Assembly: GCF_900106525.1 (NCBI RefSeq)
Contig: NZ_FNOG01000008.1
Location: 62,001-126,000 of the forward strand
Direction of reading: 5' to 3'
Source: Lysobacter enzymogenes
Lineage (GTDB): Bacteria; Pseudomonadota; Gammaproteobacteria; Xanthomonadales; Xanthomonadaceae
DNA: 64,000 nucleotides
Below, one piece after another: positions 24,417-33,495 of this stretch. The notes below the pieces were generated by a model. It was given only the letters and a program-made list of their open reading frames with translations. It was not told the origin of the DNA and ran no database searches. Position 1 is the stretch's first letter, and every line of letters starts with the position of its first letter. A program made the position numbers and the translations under genes.

Positions 24417-27400
24417 TCAGCGCTGGGTGCGGCCGTTGAGCCGGTCGGCGAATTCGTTGAGCGCGCGCTGCAGCTCGCGCTGCTGTTCGGTCATTTCGGC
24501 GCGGGTCGGCGCGTCCTGGACCTCGCGTTCGCCGAGCTGCTGGAACAGCTCCACCATCGCCGCGTTGACCCGGCTCTGGCGCTCGTCGTTGTCCTGCAGG
24601 CGCTCGACCAGCGGCACGAACGCCTGCTGCAGCTGCGGGCCGAGCCCGCTCAGCGCCGCGCTCAGGGCCGCGCCGGCATCCGCCGGCGGCGCCGCATCGG
24701 GCTCGGCCTGCGTCGCGGCGATGCGCTCCAGCGCCGCCAGCAGCTGCGGCCACGGCGCCGGGTCGGCCGGCTTGGCCTGCACCGCCTTGGCCTGTACCGC
24801 GCCGGCGCGGTCGGCGGCCGCGTCCAGCGCGCGCACGCTCTCGACCAGATCGTTGAGCTGTGCCACCACGCGCCCGCCGACATCGGCCTCGCCCGCGCCC
24901 ATCGCCTTGTTGCGCAGGAAATCGCGCTTGATCTGGGCCCAGCGCGCCGCCTGTTCCTCGCTGTGCACGCCGCGCAGCTCGCCGAGCTTGAGCAAGTTCT
25001 CCTCGGCGCCGGAGGTCAGCAACTGCGCCTCGCCGAGGTAGTGATCGCCGATCAACTGCTGCAGCTCGGCCGCGTTCATCACCGGCGAAATCTTCTCCGC
25101 CAGCTTGTTCATGTTGCGATAGCTGCCTTGCAGCTTGAACGGCGGCTCGGTGCGGTAGGTCTCGGCCTGGGCGGCGCTGGCGATGTACTGCTGGTTGACC
25201 CGGTAGACCACGTCGCGCACCTGCACCAGCCGCTCCAGGGTGGCGACGATTTCGTTGATCTCCGCGCCGCTGTAGGCGTGGCGCAGCTCGTTGGCTGAAA
25301 ACGCCTTGCCCTGGGCCTTGTCGATCAGCTTGTACAGATCGCTCATCTCGCGCGTGGCCAGCGGCGCCAGCACCGGATTGGAGGTCAGGCTGTTCTCGAT
25401 GTAGCTCAGCAGGAAGGCGTGTTCCATGCCGCCGAGCACATCGCCGAGGTTGTAGATGTCGGCGCGGTTGGCGAGCATGTCCGGAATCTTGAACACCTCG
25501 CCGGACTCGGTGTACGGATTGCCGGCCATGACCACGCAGAACTTCTTGCCGCGCATGTCGTAGGTGCGGGTGCGGCCCTTCCACACGCCTTCGATGCGGC
25601 GGGTGCCGTCGCACAGCGAGATGAACTTCTGCAGGAACTCGGGATGGGTGTGCTGGATGTCGTCGACGTACAGCATCACGTTGTTGCCCATCTCCAGCGC
25701 CAGATTGAGCTTCTCCAGCTCCTGGCGCGAGGTCGCGTCCGGCGCCTGGGCCGGGTCGAGCGAGCGCACCTCGTGGCCGAGCGCGGGGCCGTTGATCTTC
25801 ATGAAGATCAGGCCCAGCCGGTGCGCCACGTATTCCATCAGCGTGGTTTTGCCGTAGCCCGGCGGCGAAATCATCATCAGCAGGCCCATCAGGTCCGAGC
25901 GCTTGCTCTCGCCGACGGTGCCCATCTGCTTGGCCAGGTTGTCGCCGATCACGCCCAGGTAGACGTCGTTGATCAGCTTGTTGCGCACGAACGAACTCAA
26001 CGGCCGCGGCTTGAACTCCTCCAGGCGCAGCGCCGCGCGCTCGCGCGCGACGATCTGCTGGCGCAGCGCCTGATAGGTCTGGAAGCCGGGCACGAACTGT
26101 TCGCGATGGTGGCGCAGCCGCGCCGACCAGTCGTCCACGGCCAGGCGCATGCGGCCCTCGCGGATGCGCGGGTGCTCGCCGAGCAGGCCTTGCAGGTCGG
26201 CGCCCAGCTCGGTCTCGCTGGTGGTCTTGGCGAAGTCGTCGTCGAGCAGCAGCAGCGCCGCGGCCTCCGCCGCGTAGGCCGCTTGCGCGGCCAGTTCCGG
26301 CGTGCGCGCCAGCGCGTCGATCCAGTTCGTCGCCAGCGCCCAGCGCGCGGCCGGACGCTCGCGCAGCGATTCCAGCGCGGCGGCGAAACCGTCCCACATC
26401 CGCGCCGCTTCGAGCTTCTCGCGCAAAGCCTTGAGCAGTTGCGCGGCGTAGCGGCTGAACACGAACCGCGGCTGCGGCGCCGACAGTTCCAGCACCAGGT
26501 ATTCGGCTGCGCGCGGGGTCAGCGCCGGGTCCACCGGCATCGCCTGCGCCTGCGCCCACGCCGCCATCGCCGCGGCGACTTCGCCGCGCAACGCGGCCAG
26601 GCCGTCGGCGCTGGCGAACAGGCGCTGGATGTCGGCCGCGGTGCGCGCGCGTTCCGGCCACAGCGCCGGCTCACCCTGCCCGCCCTGCAGCGACCAGAAG
26701 TACGCCGCCCACGCGCGCGCGGCCGGCTCGAAGCTGAGGCTGCCGGCGCTGTCGCGCAGCGGCAGCAACACCTGCAGGATCAGCGCGGCGTCGTGGTCGT
26801 GGATGCCCTTCTCATAGCCTTCGCGATAGCGCGGCGCGGCGAAGTCGCGGATCGTGCGCGCCAGCGCGTCCGGCTGCGCCAGCTGTTCGCGCAGCAGGTC
26901 CATGCTGAGGTTTTCGCGCCCGGCCTGCGCCGCTTCGATCGCCAGCCCGGCCAGATACTCGCCGCGGTACAGCTGCGGCGATTCGGAATCCATCGACACG
27001 CCCCAGTAGTCGCGCGCCGCGTCCAGGCCGGCATCATTGATCGGCTCGAAGAAATCGGTGCCGGTCAGATGCAGGTTGAGCGCGTCGCCGCGCGGCATCA
27101 GGGTCAGGTCGAGTTCCTGAGTGTTGACGCTGAAACGATGACGCGGGCCGAGCTTGATGACCCCGCCGCCGTCCTCGAACAGTTCGCTGCGGTCGCGCAG
27201 CGCGCGCACCGCCTGGTCGCGCGCGCCCTTGAGCCGCGCCTCGACATCGTCGGCCTTGACGTTGTCCTTGAGCGCGCGCAGGCGCTCGGCCAACTCGCGC
27301 AGCTTGAGGATCAGCGCGTCGCCGGCGAAGAACGCGTTGAGCTCGTCGCTGTTGGCGAAGCGCGCGGTGCGCCGGCCCAGGCCTTCGAGGATGCGCGCGG

Positions 27401-29792
27401 CCGCGTCCATCACCGCCTGCGCCTTGCGCTGGCGCTCGTCCAGCAAGGTCTGCTTGTGCGCTTCGAAGGTTTCCAGCAACTCCTCGCGCTTGGCCAGGAT
27501 GTCGCCGAGGAAGGCCTCGTGTTCGCCGAACTGGCTTTCCAGTTCTTCCAGTTGCACCAGCAGGCGCGAGAGCTGTTCGTCGGCCTTTTCCGGATCCTGC
27601 GCCAGCGCCAGCGCGCTGGCGATGCTCTGGCCGAACAGGGTGAACTGGGCGCCGAACTGGGCCACCGATTCGGCCGAGCCCAATTGCTTGCGGCGCTGGT
27701 CCGCGCGCGCCTTGGCCTGGTTGAGCTTGGCGTAGATTTCCGAGATCGCCTCGACCACGCGCGTGCGTTGGGTCGCGTCGTCGACTTTCAGCGTCGCCAT
27801 CAGCCCCGATAGCATGTCCAGATCGCCCGACATCGCCTGCAGCTGGGTCAGCGGTTCGGTCAGTTGCGTCACCGTGGTCGCGGCCTGGGCCTGGGCATCG
27901 AGCTGCGCGAGCTTTTCGCCCAGCGGCGCCAGCGCCTTGTCGCCGGCCAGGAACGCGCCGGTGGCCGCGCCGATGCGCTCGTGCGCGGCGATCAGCGCCT
28001 GCTCCATCTCGTCGATCTTCGCCACATCGATGTAGCGGTACTCGCGGATGGTCAGCAGGTGCCCGCGCTGCGCGGTCAGGCCGTTGAGCGCATCGACGAA
28101 GGGCTGCACTTGTTCCCAGTTGTCCGGCTGCAGACTGTCGAACAAGGCCTTCTGCTTGCTCTGCGCCTCGCGCATGGCGCGCTCGGACTGGCTGCGGATG
28201 CCTTCGACTTTCTCGTACTCGTCCAGCACCGACTCGGCGGTGGCGGCGATCTCGCGCAGCAGCGGCGCCACATCGCCGCAATTGGGGTCGCTGAGCCAAT
28301 GGTGGGCGTCGAACAGGCGCCGGGTGTTCTGCGCGAGCAAGCCGTAGCGCTGCGCCGAGACCTCGGTGGCCTCGATCTCGCGGCTCAGGCTGATCAGCTC
28401 GGACATGCCGCGCACCAGCTCGGCGTTGCCGATCTTGCCCATGAAGGTGTTGCCGGCCGGTTGCTTTGCTGCGTATTCCTCGCTGGCGTAGGGCGTCTGC
28501 CACACCTGCATCGGGTGCACGCGGGTCGGCTCGTCGCTTTCGGTGGCGAAGATCACCATGCGCCCGTCTTCCAGGCGCGCGTAACCGTGGCCGAAGATCG
28601 GCGTCTGCAGGCGCCGCTCGATCAGGTTGTAGGTGAACATCGCCGTGCGGCCCTGCTCGGGCTCGTAGAACAGGTACATCACGTCTTCGCCGTTGGGCGA
28701 GCGGATGTTGCGCTTGTAGCGCATACCGTCCATCGACTGATCGAAGCGCTTGTGCTCGCCGTTCTGCAGGTAATAGCCGCCGGGGAAGATGATGCCGTGG
28801 TCTTCCGGCAGCTGGATGCAGGCCAGGCCGATCTCGTCCAGCCGCACCACCTTGCGGGTGAGCGTGTTGAACACCAGGTAGCGCCACTGCTCTTCGCGAT
28901 ACGGCAGGATCTTGAGCAGGATCAGGCTGCCGACCCGGGCGTAGTCGACCTGGGCGTCGTCGAGCGACTGGGTCTTGTCCTGGACCGGCTCGCGGTAGAT
29001 GCCCTGACCGTCCTCGGTGTTGTTCTCGACCTTGATCGTGAGATCGCCGCCGACGGTTTCGACGAACACGCTGTCGAGAATATTGAGATGCGGATGGCGG
29101 CCGTTGACCACCATGTCGCGGCCGGCGCGGATCCACTCGAAGTCGTACGGCGCCGGCAGCGCGATGTCGCGCTCGCCGCGGTTGTCGATATAGCGCACCT
29201 CACCGTCGGGCGAGACCGACCAGCGGAACACGCGCAGGTCGGTGATGCGCTCGCCGATCTGGAACGCGGCCAGCAGCTTGCCGTCGCGCACGATCAGCTG
29301 GATCAGCCGGGTGTGCTTGTAGTACGCGTACAGCTCGCGGAAATCGTGGGCGAAGCTGTCGATGCCGAGGAAACTGCCCTTGAGCTCGACCGGGGTGACA
29401 TCAAAGCCCTCCGGCCCCTGCACCAGCTTGTACAGCGAGAACACGTCGGCGACCGCGGTCTCTTTCTTGAGCCCCATGAACACGTTGTAGCCGAACACCA
29501 GGAACTCGCCGACCTGGACGATGTCGCGGGCGACGCAGTTGTTCTCGGTGCGGATGCGGAAGCGCCCGACCACCTCCATCTGGCTGCTGCCGAATTCGGC
29601 CAGCCGCTGCTTGTTCAAGCCGTCGGCCAACGCGCGCAACTTCTGGCCTTGTTCGGCCAGGCGCTTGCTCAGCACCTCGTAGGCGCCGCCCTGGGCGACG
29701 GCCTGATCGACTGCGCTGCTGTCGCCGGCCGTTGCCGAGCCAGCAGTGGAAGCGCCCGCGGCCGCTGCCGCGGCGGGCTTGGTATCCGCCAT
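24417..29792 (-). CDS. Giant AAA+ ATPase with N-terminal propeller-like and coiled-coil regions
   Basis: The product has 1791 residues. After an Ala-rich start, residues of about 75-420 are beta-rich (VVGRFRIRTENNCVARDIVQ, later FIFGHGY-type strands). Residues of about 430-900 are long charged helices, probably coiled coil. An AAA+ module lies near residue 1300-1450: Walker A ISPPGYGKTT (about 1304-1312), Walker B VMLYVDDIQH (about 1370), then FCVVMAGNPYTESGEVF as in MoxR-like proteins. Similar proteins are labelled DNA repair ATPase in databases, to my memory without strong evidence. No membrane segment is seen. A Shine-Dalgarno TAGGA sits 7 nt before the ATG. It follows the flotillin gene by 102 bp and precedes the PLD gene. 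Confidence 0.78.
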   Translation of the reverse strand: MADTKPAAAAAAGASTAGSATAGDSSAVDQAVAQGGAYEVLSKRLAEQGQKLRALADGLNKQRLAEFGSSQMEVVGRFRIRTENNCVARDIVQVGEFLVFGYNVFMGLKKETAVADVFSLYKLVQGPEGFDVTPVELKGSFLGIDSFAHDFRELYAYYKHTRLIQLIVRDGKLLAAFQIGERITDLRVFRWSVSPDGEVRYIDNRGERDIALPAPYDFEWIRAGRDMVVNGRHPHLNILDSVFVETVGGDLTIKVENNTEDGQGIYREPVQDKTQSLDDAQVDYARVGSLILLKILPYREEQWRYLVFNTLTRKVVRLDEIGLACIQLPEDHGIIFPGGYYLQNGEHKRFDQSMDGMRYKRNIRSPNGEDVMYLFYEPEQGRTAMFTYNLIERRLQTPIFGHGYARLEDGRMVIFATESDEPTRVHPMQVWQTPYASEEYAAKQPAGNTFMGKIGNAELVRGMSELISLSREIEATEVSAQRYGLLAQNTRRLFDAHHWLSDPNCGDVAPLLREIAATAESVLDEYEKVEGIRSQSERAMREAQSKQKALFDSLQPDNWEQVQPFVDALNGLTAQRGHLLTIREYRYIDVAKIDEMEQALIAAHERIGAATGAFLAGDKALAPLGEKLAQLDAQAQAATTVTQLTEPLTQLQAMSGDLDMLSGLMATLKVDDATQRTRVVEAISEIYAKLNQAKARADQRRKQLGSAESVAQFGAQFTLFGQSIASALALAQDPEKADEQLSRLLVQLEELESQFGEHEAFLGDILAKREELLETFEAHKQTLLDERQRKAQAVMDAAARILEGLGRRTARFANSDELNAFFAGDALILKLRELAERLRALKDNVKADDVEARLKGARDQAVRALRDRSELFEDGGGVIKLGPRHRFSVNTQELDLTLMPRGDALNLHLTGTDFFEPINDAGLDAARDYWGVSMDSESPQLYRGEYLAGLAIEAAQAGRENLSMDLLREQLAQPDALARTIRDFAAPRYREGYEKGIHDHDAALILQVLLPLRDSAGSLSFEPAARAWAAYFWSLQGGQGEPALWPERARTAADIQRLFASADGLAALRGEVAAAMAAWAQAQAMPVDPALTPRAAEYLVLELSAPQPRFVFSRYAAQLLKALREKLEAARMWDGFAAALESLRERPAARWALATNWIDALARTPELAAQAAYAAEAAALLLLDDDFAKTTSETELGADLQGLLGEHPRIREGRMRLAVDDWSARLRHHREQFVPGFQTYQALRQQIVARERAALRLEEFKPRPLSSFVRNKLINDVYLGVIGDNLAKQMGTVGESKRSDLMGLLMMISPPGYGKTTLMEYVAHRLGLIFMKINGPALGHEVRSLDPAQAPDATSRQELEKLNLALEMGNNVMLYVDDIQHTHPEFLQKFISLCDGTRRIEGVWKGRTRTYDMRGKKFCVVMAGNPYTESGEVFKIPDMLANRADIYNLGDVLGGMEHAFLLSYIENSLTSNPVLAPLATREMSDLYKLIDKAQGKAFSANELRHAYSGAEINEIVATLERLVQVRDVVYRVNQQYIASAAQAETYRTEPPFKLQGSYRNMNKLAEKISPVMNAAELQQLIGDHYLGEAQLLTSGAEENLLKLGELRGVHSEEQAARWAQIKRDFLRNKAMGAGEADVGGRVVAQLNDLVESVRALDAAADRAGAVQAKAVQAKPADPAPWPQLLAALERIAATQAEPDAAPPADAGAALSAALSGLGPQLQQAFVPLVERLQDNDERQSRVNAAMVELFQQLGEREVQDAPTRAEMTEQQRELQRALNEFADRLNGRTQR

Positions 29793-29812
29793 GTTTCGTC
29801 CTACCGATAGTA

Positions 29813-29874
29813 CCGTCGGCGCGCACGCGCGCCGACGGCGTCACATCGATGCGCCGCCGTCAGCGGCGGCGCAT
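29813..29874 (-). promoter_or_regulatory. Two perfect GC-rich hairpins in the flotillin-ATPase gap
   Basis: CCGTCGGCGCGC and GCGCGCCGACGG (29813-29824, 29827-29838) pair over 12 bp with a 2-nt loop. ATGCGCCGCCG and CGGCGGCGCAT (29849-29859, 29864-29874) pair over 11 bp with loop TCAG. Neither is followed by a T-tract. They could lower read-through or protect the upstream mRNA, so that the flotillin is made in excess over the ATPase. Confidence 0.6.
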
Positions 29875-29894
29875 TCCCTGGCTGAGCGCCGCGC

Positions 29895-31943
29895 TCAGGA
29901 ATCCAGCGCGGCGGCGCCGTCGGCCGCCTTGTCGCCGGCGGGCTTGGTCTCGGCCTTGGCCAGGATGCGCTGCAGCACGTCCTGCACGATCGGGCTCTTG
30001 CCGGCCACGCCCTCGATCGCCTTGCCGACCGACAGCGCCTTGGCGAAGGAATCGAAGAACGCGCCTTCGCCGCCGACGATGTCGATGTTGGCCTTGCTGA
30101 GCGCGGCCGACAGCACCTCGGACTGCTCCTTGGCGATTTCCTTGTTGGCCTCGATCCCGGCGATCGCCTGCTCGAAGCTCTTTTCCAGCTGCATGCGGAA
30201 CTCTTCGTGCGCGCGCGCCTGGTCGCTGAGCGAATCCAGCGCGCCGAACTTCTGCGCCAGGCCCTCGGCCTCGGACTTGAACTTCTGCAGCAGCACCTCG
30301 GCTTCCGACAGGCCCAGGGCCTGGGTCGCCTTGGCCTTGGCCGCACCCAACTGCTCCTCGCCGCGCGCCTGCGCGAACAGGTTCTCTTCCAGCACCTTGG
30401 CGTCGGACAGGCCCTGCTTCTGCTTGGCCTCGGCCTGCGCCTCGATCACGCGCGCCTGCGCCAGACCCTTTTCCTGCTCGCCCTTGGCTTCCGCGCCCAT
30501 GGTTTCGGCGATCACGCGCGCCTTGGCCAGGCCTTCCTTCTCGGCCGCGGCCGCGGTGACTTCGCGCACCCGCGCATCGGCCAGGCCCGGCGCGGCGCGC
30601 TCGGCCTCGATGCCTTCGGCCAGCTTCTTCTTGGCCTCGGCGGTCTTGCCGGCGGCCTCGAACTCGGCCTGAGCCAGCGTGGTCATCTCCACCGCCTTGT
30701 GCTTGGACGCGGTCTCGTCGGCCTCGGCCTGCTTGACCTGGCGCACCAGCTCTTCCTCGGCCGACGCCTGCGCGGCGAGCACGGCGACCTGCTTGGCGCG
30801 GTCGGCCTCGGACACCTGGCGCACTTCCTTGATCCGCTCTTCTTCCTGCGCCACGGTCTTCTCGACCGCAATGCGCTCGCGGATGACGTTGGCGATTTCC
30901 TTGCGCTGCTCTTCCAGCGCGCGTTCCTTCTCGATCCGGTTCAGCTCGACCTCGCGCTCGCGCGAGACCACTTCCAGATCCTTGGCGCGGGTGACCTTCT
31001 CGACCTCGATCACCACCGCGCGCTGGCGGTTCTGCTGCGCCACTTCGACTTCGCGCTGGCGGTTCTGCTCGCGGATGTCGATCTGTTCCTGCGCGGCGAT
31101 GCGCGCCTGCTCGGCCTTCAGGCGCTCTTCTTCCTGGACCTTGGCGGTCTCGGCCTGCTCGCGCGCCTGGATGGTCTGGATCTCGCGCTTCTGCCGCGCC
31201 TCGGCGTCGGCCTGCTGGCGTTCCAGCGCCAGCATCGCCTCGCGGGTCTCGACGTTCTTCTTGGTGATCGCCAGCTGCTCGTTGCGCTCGAGCTCGTTGG
31301 TGATGACGTTCTGCGCCGCGGTCAGCTCGGTGATCTTGCGGATGCCTTCGGCGTCGAGGATGTTGGTCGGATCCAGCGAAGCCTTCGGCGTCTGCTCCAG
31401 GTAATCGATCGCCACGTCTTCGAGCACGTAGCCGTTGAGGTCGTTGCCGATCACCTCGATGATGCGGTCGCGGAACTCCTGGCGGTTCTCGAACAGCTTG
31501 ACGAACTCGATCTGCTTGCCGACGGTCTTGAGCGCCTCGGAGAACTTGGCGTTGAACAGCTCGTTGACCGCGGTGCGGTCGGACGCGCGGTCCACGCCGA
31601 TGGCCTTGGCGACCTTGAGCACGTCCTGCTGGGTCTCGTTGACGCGCAGGTAGAAGGCGACGGTGATGTCGGCGCGCATGTTGTCGCGGCAGATCAACCC
31701 GTCCTTGGCCCGACGGTCCACTTCCAGGGTGATCAAGGAGATCTTCATGAACTCCTTCTTGTAGATCACCGGATAGACCAGCGCACCGGTGAAGTGCACC
31801 TTCGGCGTGGCGGACATGTCGTTGACGATCAAGGCCGTGCCCTGCGGCACCTTGATGTAGAAGGCCTTGAACATCAACAGCATGACGAAAATCATCAGTA
31901 CGACGACGACGATGGCGGCGCCGACGATCATCAAGTTGCCCAT
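29895..31943 (-). CDS. Flotillin family SPFH-domain membrane protein (YqiK-like)
   Basis: The 682-residue protein has one N-terminal membrane helix (residues of about 3-28) and an SPFH domain (YIKVPQGTALIVNDMSATPK, then ISLITLEVDRRAKDGLICRD; about 30-210). A very long Glu/Ala/Arg-rich coiled coil follows (about 220-600), with a C-terminal oligomerisation region. The start at MGNLMIVG is chosen because GGGAG lies 6 nt before it. Flotillins form membrane-domain scaffolds; E. coli YqiK is the nearest well-known relative and also has an NfeD-like partner (YqiJ). The NfeD-like gene lies immediately upstream here, 73 bp away. Confidence 0.88.
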   Translation of the reverse strand: MGNLMIVGAAIVVVVLMIFVMLLMFKAFYIKVPQGTALIVNDMSATPKVHFTGALVYPVIYKKEFMKISLITLEVDRRAKDGLICRDNMRADITVAFYLRVNETQQDVLKVAKAIGVDRASDRTAVNELFNAKFSEALKTVGKQIEFVKLFENRQEFRDRIIEVIGNDLNGYVLEDVAIDYLEQTPKASLDPTNILDAEGIRKITELTAAQNVITNELERNEQLAITKKNVETREAMLALERQQADAEARQKREIQTIQAREQAETAKVQEEERLKAEQARIAAQEQIDIREQNRQREVEVAQQNRQRAVVIEVEKVTRAKDLEVVSREREVELNRIEKERALEEQRKEIANVIRERIAVEKTVAQEEERIKEVRQVSEADRAKQVAVLAAQASAEEELVRQVKQAEADETASKHKAVEMTTLAQAEFEAAGKTAEAKKKLAEGIEAERAAPGLADARVREVTAAAAEKEGLAKARVIAETMGAEAKGEQEKGLAQARVIEAQAEAKQKQGLSDAKVLEENLFAQARGEEQLGAAKAKATQALGLSEAEVLLQKFKSEAEGLAQKFGALDSLSDQARAHEEFRMQLEKSFEQAIAGIEANKEIAKEQSEVLSAALSKANIDIVGGEGAFFDSFAKALSVGKAIEGVAGKSPIVQDVLQRILAKAETKPAGDKAADGAAALDS

Positions 31944-32005
31944 TTGCATCTCCCTATGACACGACTGCATGTCGCGGCCGACAAGGCGGCGACGGTTCGT
32001 TGGCG

Positions 32006-32025
32006 GGCGGCTGCGTTCAGCCGCC
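32006..32025 (-). promoter_or_regulatory. Hairpin over the stop codon of the NfeD-like gene
   Basis: GGCGGCTG and CAGCCGCC pair perfectly with loop CGTT. The TGA stop of the NfeD-like gene lies at the loop/stem junction. No T-tract follows. Confidence 0.5.
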
Positions 32026-32700
32026 GCGGAATTCGTCCTCGCTGACCGCGCGGTAGGCGTTCTGGTCCTCGAGGTATTCGATCAGCACGACCCGGTCGCC
32101 GCGCTTGAAGCGCTGCGGGTCTTCGTCGCGGATCTGCAGGATCAGGCCCGCGCCGCCGTCTTCGACGCTGGCGGTGCCGGTGCCGCGGTTGACCGGGCTG
32201 CGGATGGTCGCGACCTGGCCGAGGATCGGCCGCGCCGGCCCGGGCTGCATCTTGCGCAACAGCTTGCGCAGCGGCCGCAGCGCCAGCGCGGCGACCGGCA
32301 GCGACAGGCAGAAGTTGACGAAGATGATCAAAGCGCCCGCGGCGATGCGCAGCGGCGTGCCCGGCACCAGGCTCAGCAGGTAGATGTCGGCGTAGTAGGT
32401 CAGGATCCAGCCGACCAGCACGATCACGCTGACCACCACGGTGATCGGGATGCCGCCCAGGCCCAGGCGCATCAGCGGATCGAAGATGCCGTGCTGCGGA
32501 TGATGCGCGCCGTCGACCAGGGTGTGGTCGCCCAGGCCGTGCGCGCCGTGGCCGTGGCCGTCGCCGCCGATCCATCCATCGATCATTTCGCCGCCGGCCA
32601 GCCCCACCGCCGACAGCAGCCAATAGCCCACGACCACGCCGAGCAGGACGGTGTAGAACGCCGTCGGCAACGTCAGGATCGTGCTGAAGAAATCGCCCAT
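32017..32700 (-). CDS. NfeD/YqiJ-like membrane protein with C-terminal OB-fold
   Basis: The 227-residue product has an N-terminal membrane helix (TAFYTVLLGVVVGYWLLSAV), a His/Gly-rich loop (GGDGHGHGAHGLGDH), and further helices (ITVVVSVIVLVGWILTYYA and AAGALIIFVNFCLSLPVAAL). It ends in a small beta-domain (GQVATIRSPVNRG...KRGDRVVLIEYL) with the look of an NfeD OB-fold. The ATG at 32700 has GGGAGGGA just upstream, so an in-frame codon 63 bp earlier is not used. NfeD-like proteins pair with flotillins, which explains its place before the flotillin gene. The His-rich loop might bind metal, but this is only suggested by composition. Confidence 0.82.
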   Translation of the reverse strand: MGDFFSTILTLPTAFYTVLLGVVVGYWLLSAVGLAGGEMIDGWIGGDGHGHGAHGLGDHTLVDGAHHPQHGIFDPLMRLGLGGIPITVVVSVIVLVGWILTYYADIYLLSLVPGTPLRIAAGALIIFVNFCLSLPVAALALRPLRKLLRKMQPGPARPILGQVATIRSPVNRGTGTASVEDGGAGLILQIRDEDPQRFKRGDRVVLIEYLEDQNAYRAVSEDEFRGG

Positions 32701-32790
32701 TTCGTTTCCCTCCCCCGCTTGCCGCATCGCCCGCGGCGCCTCCATGAAACCGGCCGACCCCATGTCGACCGGCCGTATCGATCCGGGCGC

Positions 32791-33495
32791 TCAGCCCGGC
32801 AGCTTCTGCCGCAACCGCGCCAGCACCGCTTCGGCGCCGGCCTCGTCGGCGATGATGCCGGCGTCGCGCAGTTTGCGTTCCAACGCATCGCCGTTGTCGT
32901 GGCGCGCCAGTTCCGCCGCCGCCTCCATGCGCGCGCCGCGTTCGGCCTGCTTGAGCTTGATCCGGGCCAGCGAATCCACCGCGGTCTGCAGGCGGTTGTG
33001 CGGCCCGGCGTAGCGCTGCGCGACCGCGGCCTGCGCGCGCTGCATGCTTTCGGTGGCCTTGACCGTGTCGAGCTGCTGCTTGAGCCGGCGGATGTTGCCT
33101 TCGGCCATCGCCACCGCGCGGCGCAGTTCGGCGACGCTGGCGGCGAGCTGGCCCAGATGCGCTTCGTCGTCGCCGCGCGCGGTTTCCAGCGCGGCGATCT
33201 TGTCGGCGACCTCGCGCGCCAGCGCGTCCTCGCCCGACTCCAGCGCCTTGATCGCATAGCCTTCGTACTCGGCGATCTTGTCCGCGCGCTGCGCCAACGC
33301 GCGCTCGGCCAGGGTGTGGCGCGCGATCAGATGCGCCAGCGATTCGCGCGACTGGCGCAGGTCGATGTCGCAGTCGCGGATTTCCTGGTCGAGGATGCGC
33401 AGCGCCTGGCTATCGGCCCAGGCCTCGCCGAGTTCCTGCGCGCCGGCGCGCACCGAAGTCAGCAGCTTGCTCCAGATGCCGTCGTGCTTGGCCAT
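32791..33495 (-). CDS. PspA/IM30 family protein (YjfJ-like)
   Basis: The 234-residue protein is almost entirely helical and charged, with the PspA/Vipp1 pattern: WSKLLTSVRAGAQELGEAW at the N-terminus, then IRDCDIDLRQSRESLAHLIA and long heptad runs. PspA-type proteins are ESCRT-III relatives that coat and repair damaged inner membrane. The ATG at 33495 overlaps the stop of the DUF2170 gene by one base (TGATG), so translation is coupled. The pairing with a DUF2170 gene is the same as yjfI-yjfJ of E. coli, which marks this as YjfJ-type rather than the classical PspA of the psp operon. Confidence 0.85.
   Translation of the reverse strand: MAKHDGIWSKLLTSVRAGAQELGEAWADSQALRILDQEIRDCDIDLRQSRESLAHLIARHTLAERALAQRADKIAEYEGYAIKALESGEDALAREVADKIAALETARGDDEAHLGQLAASVAELRRAVAMAEGNIRRLKQQLDTVKATESMQRAQAAVAQRYAGPHNRLQTAVDSLARIKLKQAERGARMEAAAELARHDNGDALERKLRDAGIIADEAGAEAVLARLRQKLPG

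Noticed and set aside
24250-26661. Second 803-codon frame within the giant ATPase gene
   Set aside because: The Walker A and B motifs and all conserved segments lie in the other frame; this one is repetitive and Arg-rich.
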